A DNA stretch of 21,093 nucleotides, taken from the NCBI GenBank assembly GCA_017462505.1, contig JAFTQY010000023.1, forward strand, positions 1 to 21,093, given 5' to 3'. Source of the stretch: Clostridia bacterium. Lineage in GTDB: Bacteria > Bacillota_A > Clostridia > Christensenellales > Borkfalkiaceae. Shown in pieces: positions 13,937 through 21,093 of this stretch. The position numbers were made by a program, and so were the translations under genes. The notes below the pieces were generated by a model. The model did no database searches, was not told where the DNA came from, and saw only the letters and a list, made by a program, of their open reading frames with translations. How positions within the stretch are numbered: the first letter of the stretch is position 1; every line of letters starts with the position of its first letter.

Positions 13937-14374
13937 TTATATTTCCAACAAAATGGTTACGGGACCGTCGTTAAACTGTTCTATTTTCATATCCGCGCCA
14001 AACACGCCCTTTTTCACCGTTACGCCGTAGGTCGCCAGCTCTTTTGCCACGTATTCGTACAGCGGCTGAGCCGTTTCGGGGCGCGCCGCCAAGGTAAAGC
14101 TGGGTCTGTTCCCGTGCGACGCGTCGCCGTACAAGGTAAACTGCGACACGAGCAATACCTCGCCGCCGACGTCTTTTACCGACAAATTCATCTTGCCGTT
14201 TTCGTCCTCAAAAATACGCAACCCCGCGATCTTCTTCGCGATATACGCCCCCTCTTTTTCGGTATCTCCCTTCTTCACACCCAAAAACACCGTGAGCCCA
14301 AACGGGATCTCCGAAATCAATTCCCCGTCCACGGACAGGGTCGTTTTCTTTACTATTTGTACGACTGCTTTCAT
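13937..14374 (-). CDS. dtd: D-aminoacyl-tRNA deacylase
   Basis: A 145-aa enzyme that removes D-amino acids (and glycine mis-charged on tRNA-Ala) from tRNA, cytoplasmic and dimeric. Key motifs are SQFTL at 77-81 and the Gly-cisPro motif inside NDGPVT at 135-140. LRIFEDENGKMNLSV (52-66) and GNRPSF (88-93) are also typical. The frame is open 16 codons further upstream, but the ATG at 14374 matches the family start (MKAVVQ) and has GGAG 8 bases before it. It follows the efp terminator hairpin by about 20 bases. Its position near alr in this window is notable, since alr produces D-alanine, although the two are 12 kb apart. Confidence 0.95.
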   Translation of the reverse strand: MKAVVQIVKKTTLSVDGELISEIPFGLTVFLGVKKGDTEKEGAYIAKKIAGLRIFEDENGKMNLSVKDVGGEVLLVSQFTLYGDASHGNRPSFTLAARPETAQPLYEYVAKELATYGVTVKKGVFGADMKIEQFNDGPVTILLEI

Positions 14375-14387
14375 CTTTTTCGCTCCA

Positions 14388-14419
14388 TAAACAAACAGCA
14401 GGACGTAATAATCCTGCTG
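14388..14419 (-). terminator. Terminator hairpin between efp and dtd
   Basis: CAGCAGGA (14396-14403) and TCCTGCTG (14412-14419) form a perfect 8-bp stem with an 8-base loop. On the minus strand it is followed by TTTGTTTAT. It lies 46 bases past the efp stop and just before the dtd ribosome-binding site, so read-through may set dtd expression. Confidence 0.7.
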
Positions 14420-14465
14420 CAAGTATTTTTAAATTTTCGCCAAAATCTCGTCGATCAAAAATCGA

Positions 14466-15029
14466 TTAAACGCGGCTCATGTATTCGCCCGTTCTGGTAT
14501 CGATACGGATCGTTTCGCCCTCTTCTACGAACATGGGAACTTGGATCGTAGCGCCCGTTTCCACCTTTGCGTTCTTCATAACGTTGGTAGCCGTGTTGCC
14601 CTTAACGCCGGGTTCTGCCTCGATAACTTTAAGTTCAACAAAGTTTTCGGGTTCAACCGAGAACGCCTTGCCGTAAAGGAATTTCACGGTGACCATATCG
14701 TTTTCCTTGATATATTTAAGCGCGTCCTCTACCTGATCGAAGGTAAGGTTTTCCTGGTTCCATTCCTCGTCTACGAATACGTAGAATTCGCCGTCGAAGT
14801 AGGAATAGGTCATCTTCTTCGTTTCTACCTGCGCCGTTTCGAGTTTCGTGGTAGGGTTGAACGTTTCGTTCGACAATACCTGACCCGTTACTACGTTTTT
14901 CAACGTACATCTAACGAACGCCGCGCCCTTACCGGGTTTTACGTGCTGGAATTCGGTAACGGTATAAACGCCGCTCTTGTACTCGAAAGTTACGCCTTTA
15001 CGAATATCGCCTGCCAAAATCTGTGCCAT
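14466..15029 (-). CDS. efp: Translation elongation factor P
   Basis: A 187-aa ribosome-binding factor that relieves stalling at polyproline stretches. All three beta domains are present: a KOW-like N-domain (1-63) and two OB domains. The tip loop is [10 protein letters not shown] with K34 at the site that is modified, or left bare, in various bacteria. The final domain carries [24 protein letters not shown]. The length is standard. AAGGAG lies 7 bases before the ATG. The gene starts 32 bases after the M24 peptidase gene, a pairing common in Firmicutes, and shares its promoter. No EF-P modification enzyme is encoded in this window. Confidence 0.96.
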   Translation of the reverse strand: MAQILAGDIRKGVTFEYKSGVYTVTEFQHVKPGKGAAFVRCTLKNVVTGQVLSNETFNPTTKLETAQVETKKMTYSYFDGEFYVFVDEEWNQENLTFDQVEDALKYIKENDMVTVKFLYGKAFSVEPENFVELKVIEAEPGVKGNTATNVMKNAKVETGATIQVPMFVEEGETIRIDTRTGEYMSRV

Positions 15030-15061
15030 AATTTTTCTCCTTATATGCTTATATTATTTTT

Positions 15062-16117
15062 TTATACAATCAAAAGATCTTTTTGGGTCTTGCCCATAAA
15101 GCTCTTAATTTTTCCGTTTTCAAGAGTCACCGTATCTTCGATACGTATGCCGTATTCGCCCGCTTTGTACACGCCCGGCTCGTCCGAGAACACCATGCCA
15201 TCGCAAAGTATCTGCTCGCCCTTGGGGCTGATTGACGGCTTTTCGTGGACGTTTAACCCGATACCGTGTCCAAGCGAATGGGTAAACAGCTCGCCATAGC
15301 CGTTTTCTTTCAAATAATCGCGCGCGATCGCGTCCGCCTGCTTGCCCGTCATGCCCGACGTAATTTTTTCCTGCGCCAGGTTATGCGCCGCCAAAACGTG
15401 CGCGTACGCTTTTTTGAACCCTTCGTGTTTTCCGTCGTCGCCAAATAAAAACGTCCGCGTGATATCCGAACAGTATCCGTTGACCTTACAACCAAAGTCA
15501 ATCAAAATTTCGTCGCCGAATTTAAGCTTTGCCAAGCCCGTTTCATGGTGGGGCACAGCCGCATGCGCACCGAACGCGACGATCGTTTCAAACGACAGCC
15601 CCTGCGCGCCGAACGCACGCATTTTATATTCGAGCAGAGCCGCCACTTCCGTTTCCGTCATGCCCTCTTTGATCTCGGGCAACAGCGCGTTAAAGGCGTC
15701 CTCTGCGATTTGGCAAGCCTTTGCGATATTGTTTAGCTCCCACTCGTTTTTCACCGACATAGCCTGTTCGTACGCGCCGTCGATATTTTTCATTTTTACC
15801 CCCGCCTTTTCCAAAGCGAGATATTCCGAATGCGTCGTTTGATCAAAAGAAATGCCCACGCTTTCATACGCGGCAAGGCGTTTCAACAGCTCGCCTTGGT
15901 TATAGAGCACGGGCTTTACGTCCGTCCCCGCAAGGAGCTTTTCCGCCGCCTCCATATACCGCATGTCGGTATACAAGGTCACGCCGTCCTTATCGACGAT
16001 CGCGCAACCGTTTTCGGGTTCTATCCCCGTGATATACCGCAGCTGATACAAGCAAGAAGTATACACCGCTTGACAATCGGATAACTGCAATATCTTTTTC
16101 CCGTTCGTACAAACCAT
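15062..16117 (-). CDS. M24 family Xaa-Pro aminopeptidase
   Basis: A 351-aa cytoplasmic metallopeptidase that would release N-terminal residues preceding proline. Residues 1 to about 118 are the creatinase/prolidase N-domain. The pita-bread catalytic domain has all five dinuclear metal ligands: D207 (LIDFG), D218 (CSDITRTF), H284 (SLGHGIGLNVHE), E313 (SDEPGVY) and E327 (IRIEDTV). The additional conserved histidine is in AVPHHE near 188-192. GAGG lies 6 bases before the ATG, and a strong promoter stands 20 bases upstream. efp follows directly; processing of proline-containing peptides beside EF-P is a recurrent pairing. Whether it prefers dipeptides (PepQ) or longer peptides (PepP) cannot be decided here. 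Confidence 0.93.
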   Translation of the reverse strand: MVCTNGKKILQLSDCQAVYTSCLYQLRYITGIEPENGCAIVDKDGVTLYTDMRYMEAAEKLLAGTDVKPVLYNQGELLKRLAAYESVGISFDQTTHSEYLALEKAGVKMKNIDGAYEQAMSVKNEWELNNIAKACQIAEDAFNALLPEIKEGMTETEVAALLEYKMRAFGAQGLSFETIVAFGAHAAVPHHETGLAKLKFGDEILIDFGCKVNGYCSDITRTFLFGDDGKHEGFKKAYAHVLAAHNLAQEKITSGMTGKQADAIARDYLKENGYGELFTHSLGHGIGLNVHEKPSISPKGEQILCDGMVFSDEPGVYKAGEYGIRIEDTVTLENGKIKSFMGKTQKDLLIV

Positions 16118-16136
16118 ATTCTACCTCTTATTATAT

Positions 16137-16165
16137 ATTTTAGCAAATAAAATGCCGTTCGTCAA
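16137..16165 (-). promoter_or_regulatory. Sigma-A promoter of the peptidase-efp operon
   Basis: On the minus strand, TTGACG (16160-16165) and TAAAAT (16137-16142) are separated by 17 bases. The expected start near 16130 gives a short leader containing the GAGG ribosome-binding site. Confidence 0.85.
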
Positions 16166-16202
16166 GTATACGGCGATAAATCGTTCGTATTTTTATGCTT
16201 TT

Positions 16203-17048
16203 TTATGCGCCAAAGTAGATTTTTTTCATGATTTCCGCCTCTTCGGCCTGTTTCCCCGCGCTTTCGCTGACGATATACGGCTCTAATTTCAGCGCTTTTA
16301 ACGCCGCCGCGAGCGGCTCGAAGTTCGGTCCGTAGATCTCGTCCTCAAAGGTGAGGTGCTTGATCTCGCCTTTCGCGCCGTACATGATTTTGGAAAAATG
16401 CACGTGGAAATGTTTCATGCGGTCATAACCCAGCTCGTCGATCATGTATTGCAGACGGCTTTGGTAATCCGCAACGGTGTTAAGCGAACCGCGCTCCCGC
16501 GCGTTGATATGCCCGAAATCCACGCAAGGGGTATACACGGGATCGACCTGACAAAAACGGACGATCTCTTCCACCGTACCGATCTGGGCAAGCTTGCCCA
16601 TGGTTTCAGGACAGAAAATCATGTCCTGCATGTCGTTGAGATAAATATAATCGCGCAGAATTTTCAGCCGTTCGACCGTGAGTACAACCGCCTCTTCGCG
16701 GCTGGCTTTGCCCTGCGCGGCAGGGTGAAACACCACCCGTTTCCCGCCCATCAGCTTTAACGCCTTTGCGGTGTCGAGCACGTAGCCGTAGGATTTTGCC
16801 GCCATTTCGTCGTCGGGATTGGCAAAATTGATAAAGTACGGCGCGTGCGCGGAAATTTCCACGCCCGCGTTTTGGAACGCCTCGCCGATGGATATCGCCT
16901 TATCCTCCGTCATACGTACGCCACGCCCGAACGAATACTCAAAGCAGTCCAATCCCCGTTCTTTTACAAACGCCGCCGCCTCTTCCGTATGCGAATATCC
17001 CGCCTCGTAAAAGCTTTCGCTGTTGCCGCTCGGCCCGAATTTAATCAT
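16203..17048 (-). CDS. Endonuclease IV-like TIM-barrel protein (AP endonuclease family 2)
   Basis: A 281-aa TIM-barrel protein of the xylose isomerase-like/AP endonuclease 2 group. Candidate metal ligands follow the Nfo order: H68 (SAHAPY), H108 (VFHPA), E148 (CPETMGK), D177 and H180 (VDFGHINA), H214 and H216 (HFHVHFS), H231 and E262 (SESAG). This nearly complete set favours a zinc phosphodiesterase acting at abasic DNA sites, and PETMGK with DFGH are typical of endonuclease IV relatives. The N-terminus (IKFGPSGNSESF) is atypical for classical Nfo, so it may be a paralogue with another role. It overlaps ribF by 8 bases and ends the pheT-truB-ribF operon. Confidence 0.85.
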   Translation of the reverse strand: MIKFGPSGNSESFYEAGYSHTEEAAAFVKERGLDCFEYSFGRGVRMTEDKAISIGEAFQNAGVEISAHAPYFINFANPDDEMAAKSYGYVLDTAKALKLMGGKRVVFHPAAQGKASREEAVVLTVERLKILRDYIYLNDMQDMIFCPETMGKLAQIGTVEEIVRFCQVDPVYTPCVDFGHINARERGSLNTVADYQSRLQYMIDELGYDRMKHFHVHFSKIMYGAKGEIKHLTFEDEIYGPNFEPLAAALKALKLEPYIVSESAGKQAEEAEIMKKIYFGA

Positions 17049-17910
17049 GGTTTCTCACTCTCCCTATGTCTTGTGTAAGCTGTTTTTTCAGCTCGTCCGC
17101 GCTGTCAAATTTTTGGATATCGCGCAGGTATCGCACGAAATCGATTTTTAAGGTTTTTCCGTATAAATCGCCGCTAAACCCGTCCAAATACGTTTCGGTT
17201 AAAACGACGTCGTTGTCAAAGGTCGGACGCGCGCCGTAGTTGGTTATCCCCCGATACGTGTCGTTTCCAACGCGAATTTTCGTTTCATACACGCCCGTTT
17301 TGAGCGGGAATTTTGCGCCGGGATACAGAATATTCGCCGTCGGAAAGCCGAGCGTTCTGCCCACCTGTCTGTCCTTGATAACTTCGCCAAGCAGAAAAAA
17401 TTCTTCGCCAAGCAAGGCGTTTGCCGTTGCCACGTCGCCCTTTTCAAGATGTTTTTTCACCGTGCCACTACTCACCTTTTCGCCGCCGATTTCGACGAGC
17501 GGGAGCACTTCAACGCGTACCGTGTCCATAGCTTTCAACGTTTCGGCGTCACCTTTTGCGCCCGCGCCAAAGCGAAAATCCTCGCCGCATACGAATACGC
17601 GCGGGGAAAATCCCGTCTGCAAAAGCCGTATAAAATCGTCCGCGGACAGGTCTTTGATTTCCGCAAAGGGCAATTCAAATACAAAATCCGCGCCGCTGGT
17701 CTTAAAAATCTGCTCCCGTTCCGCAAAGGTAAACAGATTTTTTTGCCCCTTTGCGCCGACGATGGTCATGATACCGACGGGCAGTCCGCTTTCTTTGGCG
17801 CGCGAAAGCAGTTGACGGTGTCCCAAATGCAACCCGTCAAAGCCGCCAAGCAGCATCGCCGCTCCCTGCGCGCTATCTCTTTTGTCCGTCAGCCAAACCG
17901 TCTTTAACAT
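17041..17910 (-). CDS. ribF: Bifunctional riboflavin kinase / FAD synthetase
   Basis: A 289-aa enzyme that converts riboflavin to FMN and then FAD. The N-terminal adenylyltransferase domain has the nucleotide-binding HLGH motif at 28-31 (GGFDGLHLGHRQLL) and SSGTVKKHLEKGD at 148-160. The C-terminal kinase domain has GRTLGFPTAN at 185-194, NYGARPTF at 225-232 and a catalytic glutamate in VLTETYLD (E240). It is slightly shorter than the usual 305-315 aa, with both domains complete. It overlaps truB by 7 bases upstream and the endonuclease IV-like gene by 8 bases downstream. truB-ribF is a standard bacterial pair. Confidence 0.95.
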   Translation of the reverse strand: MLKTVWLTDKRDSAQGAAMLLGGFDGLHLGHRQLLSRAKESGLPVGIMTIVGAKGQKNLFTFAEREQIFKTSGADFVFELPFAEIKDLSADDFIRLLQTGFSPRVFVCGEDFRFGAGAKGDAETLKAMDTVRVEVLPLVEIGGEKVSSGTVKKHLEKGDVATANALLGEEFFLLGEVIKDRQVGRTLGFPTANILYPGAKFPLKTGVYETKIRVGNDTYRGITNYGARPTFDNDVVLTETYLDGFSGDLYGKTLKIDFVRYLRDIQKFDSADELKKQLTQDIGRVRNHD

Positions 17911-18788
17911 AATTTCGTCTTTGCCTTTGCCAGTCCGTTTACTACCTCGGCAATCCCGTAAAAACTGCCGTCTTTATATATTTTGTACAAGCCGTCCGCT
18001 TTTTCTACCCCGATACATTGCCCGTTATACAGCCTTTCCGCTTGTTTTTCCGTCAATAGCAAGCTTTCAAAGGGCAATACGCTTTCCGTCGGGATCAAAT
18101 ATTTTTCCAACTCTTCCACGGACGGGTCTTTTTCTAAAAGGCAAAACGGTATCGATTTTTCCAAAGTAAAGCACCCGCTTTGCGTGCGCAAAAGAGAACT
18201 CATTACCGCTTTCGTGCCCAGCGCCGCCGCGATATCCCGACCGAGCGAACGAATATACGTCCCCCCGCCGCAGCGGATTTTGACGCGGTACGTGTCCGCT
18301 TTATCCTCGCTTTTACCCAAAAGCTCCATGCCGTAGATATGCACTTTTTTTGCCGCAAGCTCAAACTCCACGCCTGCGCGTGCAAGCTCATACCCGCGTT
18401 TTCCGTTGACGTTTTTCGCGCTGTACTTGGGCGGCACTTGCATAATGTCCCCGAAAAAGGTAGGCAAAACGCCTGCAATTTCCTCTTCGGCAGGGATACG
18501 CCCCCCCACGTTTAATACTCCCGTCGAGTCGAGCGTGTCCGAATCCACCCCAAAGGTAAACTCTGCGATATACTCTTTTTCCTTTTCCAGAAAATAATCG
18601 AACAGCCGCGCGGCGTTGCCCACGCCAACGGGCAAAACACCGCTCGCCAAAGGATCGAGCGTGCCCATGTGTCCGCAGGGTACGCCCGTCAGCCATTTCA
18701 GCTTGTTGACGACCGCCGAGGATACGATCCCCGACGGTTTGTACACGTTGAAAAATCCGAATTGTGTAATTTTGCTCTCTCTTTTCAC
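17904..18788 (-). CDS. truB: tRNA pseudouridine(55) synthase
   Basis: A 294-aa enzyme that makes pseudouridine 55 in the T-loop of nearly all tRNAs. The catalytic aspartate D45 lies in GHMGTLDPLASGVL (39-52). KEYIAEFTFGVDSDTLDSTG (71-90), QVPPKYSAKNVNGKRGYELAR and CGGGTYIRSLGRDIA follow in the expected order, and a small C-terminal PUA-like domain ends the protein. The start is GTG at 18788, with only a weak AGGCGG upstream. This is consistent with coupling to pheT, which ends 21 bases before. It overlaps ribF. Confidence 0.95.
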   Translation of the reverse strand: MKRESKITQFGFFNVYKPSGIVSSAVVNKLKWLTGVPCGHMGTLDPLASGVLPVGVGNAARLFDYFLEKEKEYIAEFTFGVDSDTLDSTGVLNVGGRIPAEEEIAGVLPTFFGDIMQVPPKYSAKNVNGKRGYELARAGVEFELAAKKVHIYGMELLGKSEDKADTYRVKIRCGGGTYIRSLGRDIAAALGTKAVMSSLLRTQSGCFTLEKSIPFCLLEKDPSVEELEKYLIPTESVLPFESLLLTEKQAERLYNGQCIGVEKADGLYKIYKDGSFYGIAEVVNGLAKAKTKLC

Positions 18789-18809
18789 GGAAAACGCCGC
18801 CTGAATTTT

Positions 18810-21093
18810 TTATCGAAGCTCGATACCCAGCTTAAATTTCAAATTACCGAGAATTTTCTTCACGTACCCGTCCAACGTTTCGGGCGTGAACGCCTTTTCC
18901 ACGTTATTGTCAGGTGTAAACGTCAAGGTAAACGCCATACTCTTTTTACCTGCGGGCACTTGACCGCCGCGGTATACGTCGAAGAGCTTTGCCGCCGTCA
19001 CGTATTTGCAGGAATGCATCAACACGTCCTCGATCTCCGCGCAGGTCAATTTTTCGTCCGCGATCAAGGCGAGGTCGCGTTTTACCGCGGGGAATTTCGG
19101 CAAATTCGTATACCGTACGCCGTCGTCCAGCTTGTCCGCGATCGCCGCGATATCCAGCTCGCCAAGGTATACTTTTTTATCCAAACCGAGCGAAAGGGCG
19201 ATAGACGGGTCGAGTTCACCAAGACAACCGACCGTTTCGCCGTCCAAAATCACGTTTGCCGAAACGCCGGGGTGCAGGTAAGATTTTTCCGCTCTTTCAT
19301 ACGTAAACGAAAGGTGGAAAACCTCCGCGATACGCTCCACCGCGCCCTTCATATCAAAGAAATCGTTTTTGCCGCCCCAGATACTCAAAACGATATGCTT
19401 GCGTTCTTCAGGCTGTTCGCTTTCCGCCGTATTGCGGGGCACGTATACGTTGGCGATTTCAAATTCTCTGCCCTCGTCGTTGCCGCGGCGGATATTCCGC
19501 ACGGCGTTGCTAAGCATTGACGGCGCAAGGAAAGTGCGCATGATCGACAGTTCCTCGCTGATCGGGTTAAGAATACGCACGGCGTTTCTTTCCGCCCCGT
19601 CCGCAGGCACTTTCATCAAATCCAAATCCTTGGGCGAATAGAACGAATAGTTGTACGCCTCCAAGAACCCTTGCGTGCGCAAAACGTTCTTTAAATGCAA
19701 TTCCTTTTTCTGTTCGTCGGTCAACCCGCCGCCCGTTACTTTCGCACAGTCGAGGAAGGTCGGCACGATATGCTCGTACCCGTACATACGGATAATTTCT
19801 TCGGCCAAGTCGGGATACCCGTCCACGTCGTCGCGATACCCGGGGATCTCCACCGTCAATACGTCGCCGTCGATTTCGGGTTTAAAATTCAATCTCGTCA
19901 AGATCGAAAGGATCTCGCCGTTCGGCACTTCGATACCGAGAAGTGCGTTTATTTTCGACACGTATGCCGTCATTTTACGGGGCGCAAGCGACACCGCGCA
20001 TATGTCCTCGCGCTTGTCCGTCACCACGCCGCAACCGAGCTCTTCAATGAGGTGCAACGCTCTGTCCATGCCAAGCGCGTTGGTGTACGCGTCCACGCCC
20101 TTTTCAAAGCGGGACGAAGAGTCGGACGATTGACCGAGGGCACGCGACGTTTTTCTGACGTTGTCGCGCGCAAATTTTGCCGATTCAAAGAACACGTTTT
20201 TGGTCGTATCCTTAATTTCGCTGTTCAAGCCGCCCATGATACCAGCCAATGCCACGGGCTTTTTGCCGTCGCAAATGACAAGGTTATCCGTCGTCAGCGT
20301 AAATTCCTTTTCGTCGAGGGTGACGATCTTTTCGCCGTCTGTCGCGCGGCGCACGATAATCTTTCTGTCCCCGATATCGTCCGCGTCGAACGCGTGCATG
20401 GGTTGTCCCATTTCGAGCAATCCAAAGTTCGTGATATCGACGATAGGCGAGATCGAGCGGATACCCGACAGCGCCAAGCGTTTGCGCATCCAAGCGGGCG
20501 AAACCCCGCCCGTAACGTTTTCCACGTAATGCCCTACGTAGCGGGGGCAAAGGTCAGGCGCAGCCACCTCCACCGTAACGGGCGCGGCGTTCGTCTTATG
20601 GGCTGTGTAGGAAAAGTCGGGCGCTTTGAACGGCTTATTCAACACCGCCGCCACTTCGCGCGCAATACCCAAAATACATTGACAATCGGGACGGTTCGCC
20701 GTGACGGAAATATCGAAAATCCAGTCGTCCAAGCCGACAATTTTCTTAATATCCTCGCCCACGGGCGCGTCTTTTGCAAGGTCAAGCAAACCGTTCACTT
20801 CCGCGCCGGGATAGAAATCGTCGTTGATGCCCAGCTCCTCGCCCGAGCAAAGCATACCGAAGGATTCTACGCCGCGCAGTTTTCCCTTTTTGATCTTTTT
20901 GATCCCGTCGGGGTTCTTTTCGAGCATAGCAGGGTTGCTTTCTACCACCGTCGAATTATCCAGCGCGCAGGGCGTTTTCATGCCCACGTATACGTTGGGC
21001 GCGCCTGTAACGATTTGCAATTCTCTGCCGTATTCTTCCCCGCAATCCACCACGCAACTTTGCATGTGATCGCTGTCGGGATGGGGGGTGAGC
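18810..21093 (-). CDS. pheT: Phenylalanine-tRNA ligase beta subunit, 5' end outside window
   Basis: The beta subunit of the alpha2-beta2 PheRS that charges tRNA-Phe. About 760 residues are visible and the frame stays open to the window edge. The residues before the first internal Met read LTPHPDSDHMQSC and belong to the tRNA-binding OB domain (…GRELQIVTGAPNV), so roughly 40-45 N-terminal residues are missing rather than starting at 21065. Next come DISVTANRPDCQCILGIAR, the B3/B4 editing domain, B5, the catalytic-like core (SSRFEKGVD), and the anticodon-binding ferredoxin-like domain at the end (YTNLPKFPAVKRDLALIADE). pheS should lie just upstream, outside the window. truB follows after 21 bases. 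Confidence 0.96.
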   Translation of the reverse strand, partial: LTPHPDSDHMQSCVVDCGEEYGRELQIVTGAPNVYVGMKTPCALDNSTVVESNPAMLEKNPDGIKKIKKGKLRGVESFGMLCSGEELGINDDFYPGAEVNGLLDLAKDAPVGEDIKKIVGLDDWIFDISVTANRPDCQCILGIAREVAAVLNKPFKAPDFSYTAHKTNAAPVTVEVAAPDLCPRYVGHYVENVTGGVSPAWMRKRLALSGIRSISPIVDITNFGLLEMGQPMHAFDADDIGDRKIIVRRATDGEKIVTLDEKEFTLTTDNLVICDGKKPVALAGIMGGLNSEIKDTTKNVFFESAKFARDNVRKTSRALGQSSDSSSRFEKGVDAYTNALGMDRALHLIEELGCGVVTDKREDICAVSLAPRKMTAYVSKINALLGIEVPNGEILSILTRLNFKPEIDGDVLTVEIPGYRDDVDGYPDLAEEIIRMYGYEHIVPTFLDCAKVTGGGLTDEQKKELHLKNVLRTQGFLEAYNYSFYSPKDLDLMKVPADGAERNAVRILNPISEELSIMRTFLAPSMLSNAVRNIRRGNDEGREFEIANVYVPRNTAESEQPEERKHIVLSIWGGKNDFFDMKGAVERIAEVFHLSFTYERAEKSYLHPGVSANVILDGETVGCLGELDPSIALSLGLDKKVYLGELDIAAIADKLDDGVRYTNLPKFPAVKRDLALIADEKLTCAEIEDVLMHSCKYVTAAKLFDVYRGGQVPAGKKSMAFTLTFTPDNNVEKAFTPETLDGYVKKILGNLKFKLGIELR

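Noticed and set aside
16143..16202. Terminator after the endonuclease IV-like gene
   Set aside because: ATACG/CGTAT and CGAT/ATCG can form a small interrupted stem, but no T tract follows on the minus strand, so it is not supported.
18669..19520. Plus-strand open frame of 283 codons
   Set aside because: Antisense to truB and pheT, both with full conserved motifs.

Overview
The window looks like chromosomal DNA from an anaerobic Firmicutes of the Clostridia type. The evidence is the gene order dgt-dnaG-rpoD-trmK-nif3-zinc ribbon, which resembles the Bacillus/Clostridium dnaG-sigA-trmK-yqfO cluster, together with purine-rich Shine-Dalgarno sites and several near-consensus sigma-A promoters with 17-bp spacers. 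Nearly every gene lies on the minus strand; the only convincing plus-strand gene is a small HTH regulator. I cannot name the species.

Layout in transcription order, from high to low coordinates. (1) 21093-16203: a tightly packed operon of pheT (5' end outside the window), truB, ribF and an endonuclease IV-like TIM-barrel gene. (2) 16117-13937: a strong promoter, then an M24 aminopeptidase, efp, an efp terminator hairpin and dtd. (3) 13936-11563: an AT-rich accessory stretch with a 24-bp tandem-repeat array between 17-bp direct repeats, a palindrome, a 5'-truncated Rhs C-terminal module ending in an HExxH (zincin-like) domain, a small lipoprotein that may be its immunity partner, a terminator, and a gene-free stretch of about 670 bp with hairpin repeats and a promoter. 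(4) 11562-8783: an envelope or lipid module of a GT8 glycosyltransferase, an LPLAT acyltransferase and a CrtO-like membrane protein. (5) 8701-7773: a small AT-rich module of an HTH regulator and a divergent membrane zinc-ribbon protein. They share an intergenic region with an inverted repeat laid over a consensus promoter, and the pair is bounded by terminators. (6) 7566-1379: dgt, dnaG, rpoD, trmK, nif3 and the zinc-ribbon coiled-coil gene. (7) 1378-1: a 107-bp-period repeat, alr, and the start of an unidentified gene overlapping the end of alr.

Most of the window is housekeeping: replication priming, the main sigma factor, dNTP control, tRNA charging and modification, translation elongation, flavin cofactors and D-alanine supply. 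The unusual material is in the AT-rich islands at about 7660-8780 and 11570-13930. The best candidates for something new are the orphan Rhs-zincin plus lipoprotein pair with its adjacent repeat array, the operator-controlled HTH and zinc-ribbon pair, and the GT8, LPLAT and CrtO-like group with its long repeat-bearing upstream region. All functions are inferred by reading the sequences; no database search was run.
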